From Bacillota bacterium (GTDB lineage: Bacteria; Bacillota; UBA4882; UBA8346), in assembly GCA_023435565.1 (NCBI GenBank), contig JAEYRN010000008.1, positions 1 to 55,527 of the forward strand: 55,527 bases of DNA, read 5' to 3'. Positions 9,060 through 16,602 of the stretch are shown here, in pieces. A program made the translations under genes and the position numbers. A model generated the notes under the pieces. It searched no databases. It was not told the origin of the DNA and saw only the letters and a list, made by a program, of their open reading frames with translations. Positions within the stretch are counted from its first letter, which is position 1. Each line of letters starts with the position of its first letter.

Positions 9060-9608
9060 TTACAAACTAAAATACTCTAAAGCATTAGCCATCCAATCTT
9101 GTCTTATGCCAATATACTTTCGCGTTATACTTGGTTTATTATGATTAAAAAGTTCTTGTATAAGGGTAATATCACCGGTTCGCTGATAATAATGGTATCC
9201 AAAGGTTTTTCTTAACGTTTCGGTCCCTATTTCACCAAGACCTATTTGTTGTCCAGCAGAACTTAAAATAAGATAAGCCATAACTCTAGTAATTGGTTTT
9301 AAATTATGGCCGGTTCTAGAAGGAAAAAGGTAATCATCACGTTCCATTCCTTGAGTATACGAATTAATCTCTTTACGAAGCCCCGGATTAATATAATGTT
9401 TTTTGCGTCTTCCGGTTAGTGGTTCGGTTACAATAATATATTCTTTTCCTTTTATGTCTGAAACTCTGAGTCTTAGCATATCGCTAATTCTAAGGCCAGA
9501 GTTAATACCAAGTACAAAAAGAAAATAATTACGATATGATCGATTCTTAAGGATATTTTTCATTTGTTCAATTTGTTCCAAATCTTTTATTGGGTGTACA
9601 TATCTCAT
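9060..9608 (-). CDS. Short tyrosine recombinase (catalytic domain only)
   Basis: A 182-aa integrase-type protein. The first catalytic Arg is in GINSGLRISDML (near 53) and ETLRKTFGYHYY carries the second Arg. In the usual HxxR the His is replaced by Thr. LFNHNKPSITRKYIGI supplies His and the Tyr nucleophile. It lacks the N-terminal SAM-like core-binding domain, which is typical of the short integrases found in some Firmicutes mobile elements. GGAGA precedes ATG 9608. It lies beside the right copy of the direct repeat at 8984-9012 and may move that cassette, or act in resolution of the element. Confidence 0.85.
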   Translation of the reverse strand: MRYVHPIKDLEQIEQMKNILKNRSYRNYFLFVLGINSGLRISDMLRLRVSDIKGKEYIIVTEPLTGRRKKHYINPGLRKEINSYTQGMERDDYLFPSRTGHNLKPITRVMAYLILSSAGQQIGLGEIGTETLRKTFGYHYYQRTGDITLIQELFNHNKPSITRKYIGIRQDWMANALEYFSL

Positions 9609-9688
9609 AGACAGAGTCTCCTTATCATATTTTATATCTTGTTAAATTCGATGTTATCAGAAACCATATGCCTTTTCAAAGATAAGTG

Positions 9689-9729
9689 GTTGGAAATGTT
9701 GGAAATATGGGGTATTCTGTCATTCTGTC
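9689..9729. repeat. Two short tandem duplications upstream of the DUF6602-like gene
   Basis: GTTGGAAAT occurs twice in tandem (9689-9697, 9698-9706), then ATTCTGTC twice in tandem (9714-9721, 9722-9729). They sit in the shared upstream region of the divergent recombinase and DUF6602-like gene and could be regulator-binding sites. Confidence 0.4.
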
Positions 9730-9741
9730 AATACAAAGAAC

Positions 9742-9766
9742 CTCTCTATTTTTAAGAGAGATTTTT
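9742..9766 (+). terminator. Weak hairpin with T-run, possible attenuator
   Basis: CTCTCT (9742-9747) pairs with AGAGAG (9755-9760), followed by ATTTTT on the plus strand. It lies about 110 bp before the TTG start at 9874 and no rightward gene precedes it. If transcribed, it would attenuate the downstream gene. The stem is short. Confidence 0.35.
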
Positions 9767-9873
9767 AAATATGTGTTTATCATTTACCGCAGGAATCTTT
9801 ACAACAATAATCGAAATTGTAAATCACTTAATATGATCCTGAAAAACAATAAAAAATTGAGGGAGGAAAAATA

Positions 9874-10746
9874 TTGAGTCAAAAAAATCTTAATTCTTTT
9901 ATTAAGGCTGAAGGAGATATCTTAAAAGCAAAAGTAGATGGAATTAGAGTAATATCTCACCCGGGGGAAAAAGGTCGTTCGGGAGAAAATGAAGTTACGC
10001 AATTAGTACGAAGTTTTTTACCTACAGAATATGGGTTAAGTACCGGATTTATTGCTTATCACAATAATGACTATGAAATTGATAAAATAAAGAATGTATA
10101 TCATCAAAAAACTCAGGTTCCAATTTCATCTCAATTAGATATTATCATTTATGATGCTTTAAGAAGTGGACCGATTGTCAGACTTGGCACTTGTGATGTA
10201 TTCCCCATAGAAGCCGTTTACGGATATATCGAATGTAAAATGAGTGCTACATCTAGTACTATTCAAGAATGTCTTGAACAATGTAACAATCTTCGTAAAA
10301 TGAAAACTAGAATCTATCGAAAATGTACCAATGTTAATGAAGGTATACTTGTTGATGATAAATCACCAATGGAAATTAGAGCATATCTTTTTATAATGGA
10401 TGGTGAATCTTTAGGAACAACAAATACAATTAAAAATAATTTAGAAAATGGTTTAAAAACAAGCGGAGATAATACTGTAATAACTGTTTATATACATGGT
10501 AAAGGACTATATAGACAAAATTTGCCAAACGACGGAACTTTTAATTTTGTCGAGGAAGAAAAGGCATTACTAAATTTTAAAATAGCACTTCTTGAAGATT
10601 TATCAAGATTTCCGAGAATACCAAATGATTCTACTCCAGCTATTGATACCTATTTTTTAAATAATGATAATACTATAAGCTTAAAGTATCCTGCTTCCTC
10701 TGCTGCTATAGGAGGTATTCCGGATATTTTTAATAATGAAATTTGA
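9874..10746 (+). CDS. DUF6602-like protein, possible nuclease
   Basis: A 290-aa protein. The N-terminal half reads GRSGENEVTQLVRSFLP, then STGFIAYHNN, ISSQLDIIIYD and VYGYIECKMSA. The D...E-x-K arrangement (QLDIIIYD ... GYIECKMSA) resembles a PD-(D/E)XK nuclease core, and the pattern fits the DUF6602 family found in defence islands. The start is TTG 9874 with a strong GGGAGGAA site 8 bases upstream. It is the only large rightward cargo gene and sits between two leftward recombinase genes, so it looks like a single-gene insertion. The family link is from memory of its motif; the nuclease role is inference. Confidence 0.6.
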   Translation: MSQKNLNSFIKAEGDILKAKVDGIRVISHPGEKGRSGENEVTQLVRSFLPTEYGLSTGFIAYHNNDYEIDKIKNVYHQKTQVPISSQLDIIIYDALRSGPIVRLGTCDVFPIEAVYGYIECKMSATSSTIQECLEQCNNLRKMKTRIYRKCTNVNEGILVDDKSPMEIRAYLFIMDGESLGTTNTIKNNLENGLKTSGDNTVITVYIHGKGLYRQNLPNDGTFNFVEEEKALLNFKIALLEDLSRFPRIPNDSTPAIDTYFLNNDNTISLKYPASSAAIGGIPDIFNNEI

Positions 10747-10799
10747 ACTAGGTATTGATTTTCTAAACTATTAAAAGAATCTATAGTAAACTTTTTAAA

Positions 10800-11690
10800 C
10801 TATTTTTTCTCCGATATCGTCTGCACAGCCCTTCGTAAATCATTTTCCCCGGGTTGGGTATATCTTCGTGTTGTTTCTAAACTATCATGCCCGGCAAGGT
10901 AAGCAACCTGTTCAAGCCTAACACCTTGATCAACTAAACTTTTACAGAAAGTATGACGAAGGGTATGTGGAGAAACATCTTCAAGACTTGCTTTTTTAGC
11001 TAACTTTACAACCCTAGAATATATCGAACGGACTCCGATTTTGGTGTTTCGTTTGGTTATAAACAAAGGATCGTTTGCTTGTAGATTATCACGATATTTC
11101 AACCATTCTTGAATACTGTCAATAATGTCATTATTAAGAGGCACTATTCTGAATTTGCCCCCTTTACCATCTCGAACAGTTACGTTCTCTCTCCTATTCT
11201 CTAAACAAATATCTGATGCCACTAAATCTGAAACTTCCTGAACCCGTAAACCGGCTCCGGACATTAACCTACTCATTGCCATATCTCTGGCCTTTTGTTT
11301 TTCATTTTTTATTTTTTCTATTTCATGAAAGAACTTAGCGGTATCTTGTTTAGATAACCATTTTGGGGCGGCATATTGATTCATAGTTCGCTTCATTTTA
11401 ACTTTCAGAGTAGGATTATATTGAACAATGCCAGTTTCAAGAGCAAATTTGAAAAATGTCTTAAGGGATGCGATAATTTTATTAATAGTTTCCGGCGCCA
11501 ACTTCTCTGTTTTATTCATATATGCCTGGAATTCATGCAAATGTAGGGTGGTTAGTTTTGATGGTTCAAATTCGTGGCCCTCTGTATTTTCGTACCAAGT
11601 GGTAAGTTTTCTTAGGGCATTTTGGTATGCAAGAATAGTATTTTCACTCTTACCTTCCATCTTTAACCAATCGGTATATTTTTCAAACAT
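10800..11690 (-). CDS. XerC/D-like tyrosine recombinase (phage-type integrase)
   Basis: A 296-aa protein with the full two-domain layout. The N-terminal core-binding domain spans about 1-95 (FEKYTDWLKMEGKSENTILAY) and the catalytic domain about 110-296. Catalytic residues are visible: Arg in SGAGLRVQEV, Lys in the DGKGGKFR loop, HTLRHTF (His and Arg), AGHDSLETT (His) and RRYTQ (Tyr). Its upstream region (11718-11804) carries three copies of a TATTCTCGGAA motif that may be recombination or operator sites. It is the second recombinase in the cargo and is only distantly similar to the 182-aa one. Confidence 0.88.
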   Translation of the reverse strand: MFEKYTDWLKMEGKSENTILAYQNALRKLTTWYENTEGHEFEPSKLTTLHLHEFQAYMNKTEKLAPETINKIIASLKTFFKFALETGIVQYNPTLKVKMKRTMNQYAAPKWLSKQDTAKFFHEIEKIKNEKQKARDMAMSRLMSGAGLRVQEVSDLVASDICLENRRENVTVRDGKGGKFRIVPLNNDIIDSIQEWLKYRDNLQANDPLFITKRNTKIGVRSIYSRVVKLAKKASLEDVSPHTLRHTFCKSLVDQGVRLEQVAYLAGHDSLETTRRYTQPGENDLRRAVQTISEKK

Positions 11691-11717
11691 AAAGCTCCTC
11701 CTTTAAAAACTTTAAAA

Positions 11718-11804
11718 CGTATTCTCGGAATATAATTATAGTATCATTATAGCGTATTCTCGGAACTAATGCAATGGTTTTTAATGAAAATAATTCCGAG
11801 AATA
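11718..11804. repeat. TATTCTCGGAA motif: two direct copies and one inverted copy
   Basis: CGTATTCTCGGAAT at 11718-11731 and GCGTATTCTCGGAA at 11752-11765 are direct copies 34 bases apart. TTCCGAGAATA at 11794-11804 is inverted, and a partial TTTCTCGGA follows at 11808. They occupy the promoter region of the integrase gene that starts at 11690. Integrase-binding core sites or an autoregulatory operator are both possible. Confidence 0.6.
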
Positions 11805-11963
11805 TTATTTCTCGGATTTAAATTTAACAATAATTTTTGATGACTTTATTATCACAGAATCCTAAAATAAAGGAAACGTTCAGAAATTATAACAAAAGAG
11901 AGAAGAAGCTTGAGTTTATTCCTTTCTTGTATTAATTTTCATCATGTTCTTAAAATTTTTAGT

Positions 11964-12206
11964 TTAATCTTTGCCCTCATAATACCAACTTTTTTTACAG
12001 TGGTTGCACCAGCCAAGATACCCAATTATATTATCGTTTCCATCATAAAAAGGATGTAAAGGAGCTTTATTAAACACTAACTTTCCATTATCATCTCTAC
12101 TTACACAGCACTGAAAATCGCCAATCATTCTAACTTTCAGCTCTTGACAATTATTTTCGTCGAAAAACGGATTGCTTTTTAGAATTTTCTCAAATTCCTT
12201 ACTCAT
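11964..12206 (-). CDS. Small four-cysteine protein, unknown
   Basis: About 80 aa. Two cysteine pairs are present, DFQCCVS near 31 and WCNHCKKSW near 69. The second, CxxC, suggests a small zinc ribbon. I do not recognise a family. Start choice is uncertain: TTG 12212, GTG 12209 and ATG 12206 are all in frame behind AAGGA. It lies between the integrase and the GIY-YIG operon and is probably cargo. Confidence 0.5.
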   Translation of the reverse strand: MSKEFEKILKSNPFFDENNCQELKVRMIGDFQCCVSRDDNGKLVFNKAPLHPFYDGNDNIIGYLGWCNHCKKSWYYEGKD

Positions 12207-12309
12207 CACCAATCATATCCTTTTCAATTAATTAATTAATTCTATACATACCATCAATTTCCTCGAGCTGTTTTTTATGCCCAATGTTGTATCCTAATAT
12301 GAGTAAATA

Positions 12310-13071
12310 TCAAGTATTTTTTGATACTTTCAAAAGAGCTTTCTCTATTCGCTTTTTTATTGGTTCATAAGTAGCCAAAAGTGTATCAGCCTTAAATTTC
12401 TCAAAATAGTTATGAACCTGAGTTGCAGCTTCTTCCAATCTACCCAATTTAATCAAACATATCGAAAGTCTATTTATGGCTTCGATTTCACCCTGCACTC
12501 CGAACTCTTGGGACTCTTCACTTAATAATTGACCAACAAGACCCGACTCTAACTCCATAAACGCATAACTATCTATAGTCTCTATTGCCTTAATATACAG
12601 AGCGGCAGCTCTCTCCAAATCGTTCGGTTCTAATTCCCTTGTTTTCGCTATAAGTTCTCTGTTAGCGTTACGTAACTTATGATATCGGTCAATCGCTTCA
12701 AAATCAAACTTTCTACCATCGCTAATCCAGTTTACTAAATTTTCCCCTTCCTGATATATCCATTCTGATTCAAGCTCTTCAGCTTGGTCTGACGATAAGT
12801 TATCTTGGAGAATAATTACACTATACTGTCCGTTTAAGTGATTATTTACAAAACGATGCCATATTGAATGTCGTTCTTTTGACCAAGCCCTATCTCCTAT
12901 CCCTTTTCCTATATAAAAATATTTACCTTCAGGCGTAAGATGCCCATAAACATAATATTGTCTAGGTTTGTCTTGTGGGGTATCCTTTTTTGGAACAAGC
13001 CCCTGCACCCTGGGTGCTTCTTCCATCGTAACTTTACCTGACTTATCGAATTTTACTGTTACTTTAATCAT
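12310..13071 (-). CDS. GIY-YIG nuclease-domain protein
   Basis: 253 aa. Residues about 38-105 carry the GIY-YIG signature: YYVYGHL, then YFYIGKGIGDRAW, with a downstream Glu in ELESEWIYQEG. It resembles the LEM-3-like subgroup. The C-terminal 150 residues are helical with TPR-like spacing (RAAALYIKAIETIDSYAFMEL, RLSICLIKLGRLEEA). GIY-YIG enzymes cut DNA with a single metal ion. AAGGTGATATC precedes ATG 13071. The gene follows the DUF4238 gene by 12 bp and is last in a three-gene operon whose first gene is broken by IS256. A defence role is inferred from its location on the transposon. Confidence 0.75.
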   Translation of the reverse strand: MIKVTVKFDKSGKVTMEEAPRVQGLVPKKDTPQDKPRQYYVYGHLTPEGKYFYIGKGIGDRAWSKERHSIWHRFVNNHLNGQYSVIILQDNLSSDQAEELESEWIYQEGENLVNWISDGRKFDFEAIDRYHKLRNANRELIAKTRELEPNDLERAAALYIKAIETIDSYAFMELESGLVGQLLSEESQEFGVQGEIEAINRLSICLIKLGRLEEAATQVHNYFEKFKADTLLATYEPIKKRIEKALLKVSKNT

Positions 13072-13083
13072 GATATCACCTTC

Positions 13084-14058
13084 TCAAGCCCTGGTTTTTT
13101 TATCATTTTTTAAATATTCCGCAAACTCAAATACGCCTATAAACCTATCCTTCTCTTTTTTTGATACGAAAAATTGTATGTCTTGATTTGTTGAATACAT
13201 ATACTGTGTGGAATAAATAAAAGTGTAATTGTTGTAAATTGCTACTGCTTTTGGAGAAATATTTTTTATCGGTTCAATTTCTTCATATCTTCCGATTAGA
13301 ATAGTGTTTTTACTTAACGGTACAACCAAATCAGTTTTTGGTGACCCAAAACCTATCCCCCACATTGATGGTTCTATTGGCTCATTTGGCATAATATATA
13401 CTGTGCGGTCTGGACAAATAAATTGCATATCATCATTAGTGTTAAAGAATAATGACCAATTTCTATTAATTAAACAAGCTATTATTGCATCAATGCCAGC
13501 AAATATATTATGAACATGGAAATTATTGTGAAATTCAAGTGTATATCTTTTTTCTTGAATGAATTGAAGCATATCTTCATACGGTACATCCTTAACATCG
13601 TATCCCACTTTTTTTAATCGCTCCATAGAAGCGTAATATCGTTCTGGTGATGCGGTACACAACTCAAAAATTCTATTAGATACTTCTTCAAATGGTTCAG
13701 CAAGTGTTTTTCTTGCTCCAGGGCCACGTGATGCTGATATGGCTATAAATGTAATGAGTTCCATAAAGTCGTTTTGTGATGGGAATGCATTGGTTTCAAT
13801 AATTTGCTTTATTATAGGTGCTGCAATATCTTCCATTTTTGAAAAAGCTTTTTCCACTTCATCAGGAGTACCGTCTTTGAATTCAACCGTATAAAAATTT
13901 CTTTGGCAAGCAATATCATCAATACTAGCCTTCCATTGTCTATTTGTTTTTTTATCAAATACCCATAATGAATCATCTTTAGTTCCGGAAAGGCTAAAAT
14001 TACCTAAATAAAACTGCGGCACATAATGATGCTTTCTGGCAGTAGGTATGTTAATCAC
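13084..14058 (-). CDS. DUF4238 protein
   Basis: 324 aa. It opens with RKHHYVPQFYLGNFS, the hallmark of DUF4238, then LWVFDKKTNRQW and IACQRNFYTVE. A CPDRTVYIMP segment near 220 and ATSI-like core strands follow. DUF4238 proteins are widespread in defence islands and of unknown activity; the conserved HHYVPQ motif may be catalytic or ligand-binding. The start is GTG 14058. It is 31 bp downstream of the membrane-protein gene and 12 bp upstream of the GIY-YIG gene, so the three form one leftward operon. Confidence 0.75.
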   Translation of the reverse strand: MINIPTARKHHYVPQFYLGNFSLSGTKDDSLWVFDKKTNRQWKASIDDIACQRNFYTVEFKDGTPDEVEKAFSKMEDIAAPIIKQIIETNAFPSQNDFMELITFIAISASRGPGARKTLAEPFEEVSNRIFELCTASPERYYASMERLKKVGYDVKDVPYEDMLQFIQEKRYTLEFHNNFHVHNIFAGIDAIIACLINRNWSLFFNTNDDMQFICPDRTVYIMPNEPIEPSMWGIGFGSPKTDLVVPLSKNTILIGRYEEIEPIKNISPKAVAIYNNYTFIYSTQYMYSTNQDIQFFVSKKEKDRFIGVFEFAEYLKNDKKTRA

Positions 14059-14885
14059 CCCATTTTACAAGCTAGATTCTGGCTTTAACTTATTTATTCG
14101 TCCCACAAAAAGACTGCTTATTTCTAACCCTCACTTTCTTGTCTTTAAGGATACGATTTACATCTTCCTTTGAGTTTACCTTCAAAAGTTCCAAAGCTAA
14201 TAATTCCAAATATTGCTGTGATAATGAAGGTCGAAAACGTGCTTTCCAAAGTATACGAATTGTACCATAATGGCGAACCCAATGATTAGCATTTCCGACG
14301 TGACCAATGCGGATAAATAAGTCTTCGTAACTGGAATATAACAAAAGCAGGTATACATAAGGAATAACAGCAATTGTGAGGATGAATGGAAGGAAAAACT
14401 GTTTGATAGTACCAATCTGTCGAATGCTTGTATCGAAAGCTGCGTGATGCAATGCTAACCCCAGAATTACGAGTCCAAAAATAACTTGTAGCCGATTAAT
14501 AAAATTTGTTACTCGCTGATAATCGGGGTTGTTCTCGGAAAAGGCTTTGATCATAAAAATAATTGTCACAACCAAAACAAGTGGCAGTTCAACGAGTATG
14601 TGAAATGTATAATTGGCGATTAAAAACTCGAATAAGACAATAATTCCCAAAGAATCCTTTAATAAAGGACGAATGAATCCATGTTTTCGGTCACCTAATA
14701 TAACCCGCGCTGGGAGAGCGATAGCCGAGAAAATGAACCAAAATACAACATCTTTAACCAGCTGAGGATATGAATAACCAAACCGAATTAATAGAATGGT
14801 TGCACCTGTAATATAGCCAGCCAATAAGACCCAAATACCTAAAGTTTTTGGTTTAATAATAATTCGAATTAAATTTGGTATGAAT

Positions 14886-14893
14886 GCTCGAAC
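14886..14893. repeat. 8-bp target-site duplication of the IS256-family element
   Basis: GCTCGAAC at 14886-14893 is repeated exactly at 16339-16346, immediately outside the two inverted repeats. An 8-9 bp duplication is normal for IS256-family transposition. Confidence 0.9.
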
Positions 14894-14988
14894 GGTAGCG
14901 TAGAAAATTTTGTGTATTCTCCAAATATCAGATAATATCTTAATGTCTTATGTAGCAAGAGACATTCTTGCCTCATGTGATTACGATA

Positions 14989-15044
14989 ACACGGCGACGA
15001 CAAGCCGTCAAGGAGTTCTGCCTTGACTGCCATCTCCGCCGTGT
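14989..15044. other. Nested inverted repeat after the transposase gene
   Basis: ACACGGCG (14989-14996) pairs with CGCCGTGT (15037-15044). Inside it GTCAAG (15007-15012) pairs with CTTGAC (15022-15027). It lies just past the transposase stop codon inside the IS. It could terminate transposase transcripts or block read-through, though no U-run follows. Confidence 0.55.
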
Positions 15045-15050
15045 AACTGT

Positions 15051-16271
15051 TTACAGCCGGATACTAACCCTGTCGCCGCCGAAGTGTATCATTAGCTGCA
15101 TCAGAATATTACCCCAATCCTTAATAGGCATTGTCCATTTATTCGTAACCTGCATCGTTACCAGATAAAGCTGCTTCAAAAGGGCATCATCGCTGACAAA
15201 GGCACCCTTGGTTTTTGTGACCTTTCGGAGTTGCCGGTTAAAGTTCTCAATGGCGTTCGTGGTATAGATGATCCGCTTGATATCACCTGGGTAATTAAAC
15301 ATGGTGGCCAGTTCGCCCCAATGCTCTCGCCATGAACGGATTGCCGCAGGGTATTTGGCGCCCCAAACGCGCTCCAGTTCATCCAGAGCCTCCAACGCAC
15401 CATCTTCGGTGGGGGCCTTGTAAATGGGTTTAAGCGCTGCGGTGAAAGCCTTGACGTCTTTGTATGAAATGTATCGGATCGAGCTTCTGATCTGATGAAT
15501 GATACAGCGCTGGATATCGGTTTTGGGATACACGACGGCGATCGCTTCGGAAAAACCATTCAATCCGTCAACCGAAACAATCAGAATATCTTGTACGCCA
15601 CGGTTTTTAAGGCCATTCAGTACACCAAGCCAATATTTACTGCTTTCGGTTGCCCCGACCCATAACCCAAGTACGTCCTTCTTACCTTCCAAATCCGTAC
15701 CGATAGCAATATAGACAGCTTTTTTGACCACTGCTCCTTCTTCCCGGACCTTGTAATGGATGGCGTCTAGCATTACCATGGCATATACGCTTTCCAGGGG
15801 CCTATTCTGCCATTCACGTATGATTGGCAATAATTTATCGGTGATCTTGGATACACGGGTAGCGTCCACTTCGATACCGTACATTTCTTGCATGGTTTTT
15901 TCGATGTCCCGCGTGGATGTCCCTTGTGAATACAGGAAAATGATTTTGTCTTCAATGGCTGAGATGTCCATCTGATGCTTCTTTACGATTTGCGGTTCGT
16001 ACTCGCCATTGCGATCTCGGGGGATGGTAAGTTCCATATCTCCCTGGCTGCTGGTGACAGTTTTTTTGTAGCTGCCGTTACGGCTATTCTCGGTCTGTTT
16101 ATTCTTGTAGTCGTATTTGCTGTATCCAAGTTCATCTTCAATTTCCGCATCCATGACTTCTTGGATCAGGCTTGATGTGAGTTCTTTGACTAGATCCTGC
16201 ACTCCCGCAATATCTTTGATACCGCGTTCATCGATCAGTTGTCTCAGCATGCTCTTTTCTTTTTTGGCCAT
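15051..16271 (-). CDS. IS256-family (mutator-type) transposase
   Basis: A 406-aa DDE transposase. The N-terminal part has the family pattern DELGYSKYD, NSRNGSYKKTV and IPRDRNGEYEP. The catalytic core shows MVMLDAIHYKVRE (first Asp), IVSVDGLNGF (second Asp), QRCIIHQIRSS (the C-x2-H motif) and TNAIENFNRQLRK (Glu). GGAGG lies 8 bases before ATG 16271. The length and all motifs are intact, so it is probably active. Confidence 0.95.
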   Translation of the reverse strand: MAKKEKSMLRQLIDERGIKDIAGVQDLVKELTSSLIQEVMDAEIEDELGYSKYDYKNKQTENSRNGSYKKTVTSSQGDMELTIPRDRNGEYEPQIVKKHQMDISAIEDKIIFLYSQGTSTRDIEKTMQEMYGIEVDATRVSKITDKLLPIIREWQNRPLESVYAMVMLDAIHYKVREEGAVVKKAVYIAIGTDLEGKKDVLGLWVGATESSKYWLGVLNGLKNRGVQDILIVSVDGLNGFSEAIAVVYPKTDIQRCIIHQIRSSIRYISYKDVKAFTAALKPIYKAPTEDGALEALDELERVWGAKYPAAIRSWREHWGELATMFNYPGDIKRIIYTTNAIENFNRQLRKVTKTKGAFVSDDALLKQLYLVTMQVTNKWTMPIKDWGNILMQLMIHFGGDRVSIRL

Positions 16272-16552
16272 TTAAAAAACCTCCATTGTTTTTATTTTAT
16301 CTGACAATGGAGGTTTACACAATTTTTTCTACAGTCTCGCTCGAACCGATGGTTGTGCAATCGCCCATAGTACAAAAATACCACACCAAATTGCAGATGC
16401 AATTTCTCTACTGGTAAACAACATTCAACAACTTCCTTTATATGGGATGCTACTATTCAGAAAATTCTCTCATTTTTTTTACTATCCTTTAAAATTTGAG
16501 AAGTTATTTTATAATTCCAGGCAATTGTCGTGAAATTGTCGTATTTGGGAAA

Positions 16553-16578
16553 TAAAAAACTCTACATTTCTGTAGAGT
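16553..16578 (-). terminator. Terminator of the tns operon
   Basis: Read leftward, ACTCTACA, loop GAAA, TGTAGAGT, then TTTTTT. It is an 8-bp perfect stem with a U-run, 25 bp after the tniQ stop. Confidence 0.85.
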
Positions 16579-16602
16579 CTTAATTTCAAACATACAACTG
16601 CA

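Larger units (their letters stand above)
14894..16338 (-). mobile_element. IS256-family insertion sequence (1445 bp, intact)
   Basis: The left end begins GGTAGCGTAGAAAATTTTGT and the right end, read inward, begins GAGACTGTAGAAAAAATTGT. The two inverted repeats match at most positions over about 26 bp. The sequence carries one complete transposase gene and is flanked by an exact GCTCGAAC duplication. Its GC content is higher than its surroundings, which fits a recent arrival. Confidence 0.92.
14090..16424 (-). pseudogene. Polytopic membrane protein gene interrupted by IS256
   Basis: The 5' piece starts at ATG 16424 (AAGGAAG upstream) and runs to 16339. The 3' piece continues from 14885 to the stop at 14090. 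Removing the IS and one copy of the 8-bp duplication restores an open frame of 882 bp (293 aa) with no other damage. The restored protein begins MLFTSREIASAIWC and joins QPSVRA to FIPNLIR. It has about seven hydrophobic segments and a short basic tail ending SFCGTNK. I do not recognise a family. It was the first gene of an operon with the DUF4238 and GIY-YIG genes, so a three-part membrane-effector system may have been inactivated recently. Confidence 0.85.

Noticed and set aside
14894..16338. GTGTAA near 15041 and 16315 as IS ends
   Set aside because: No flanking duplication there; the ends at 14894 and 16338 have matching inverted repeats and an exact 8-bp duplication.
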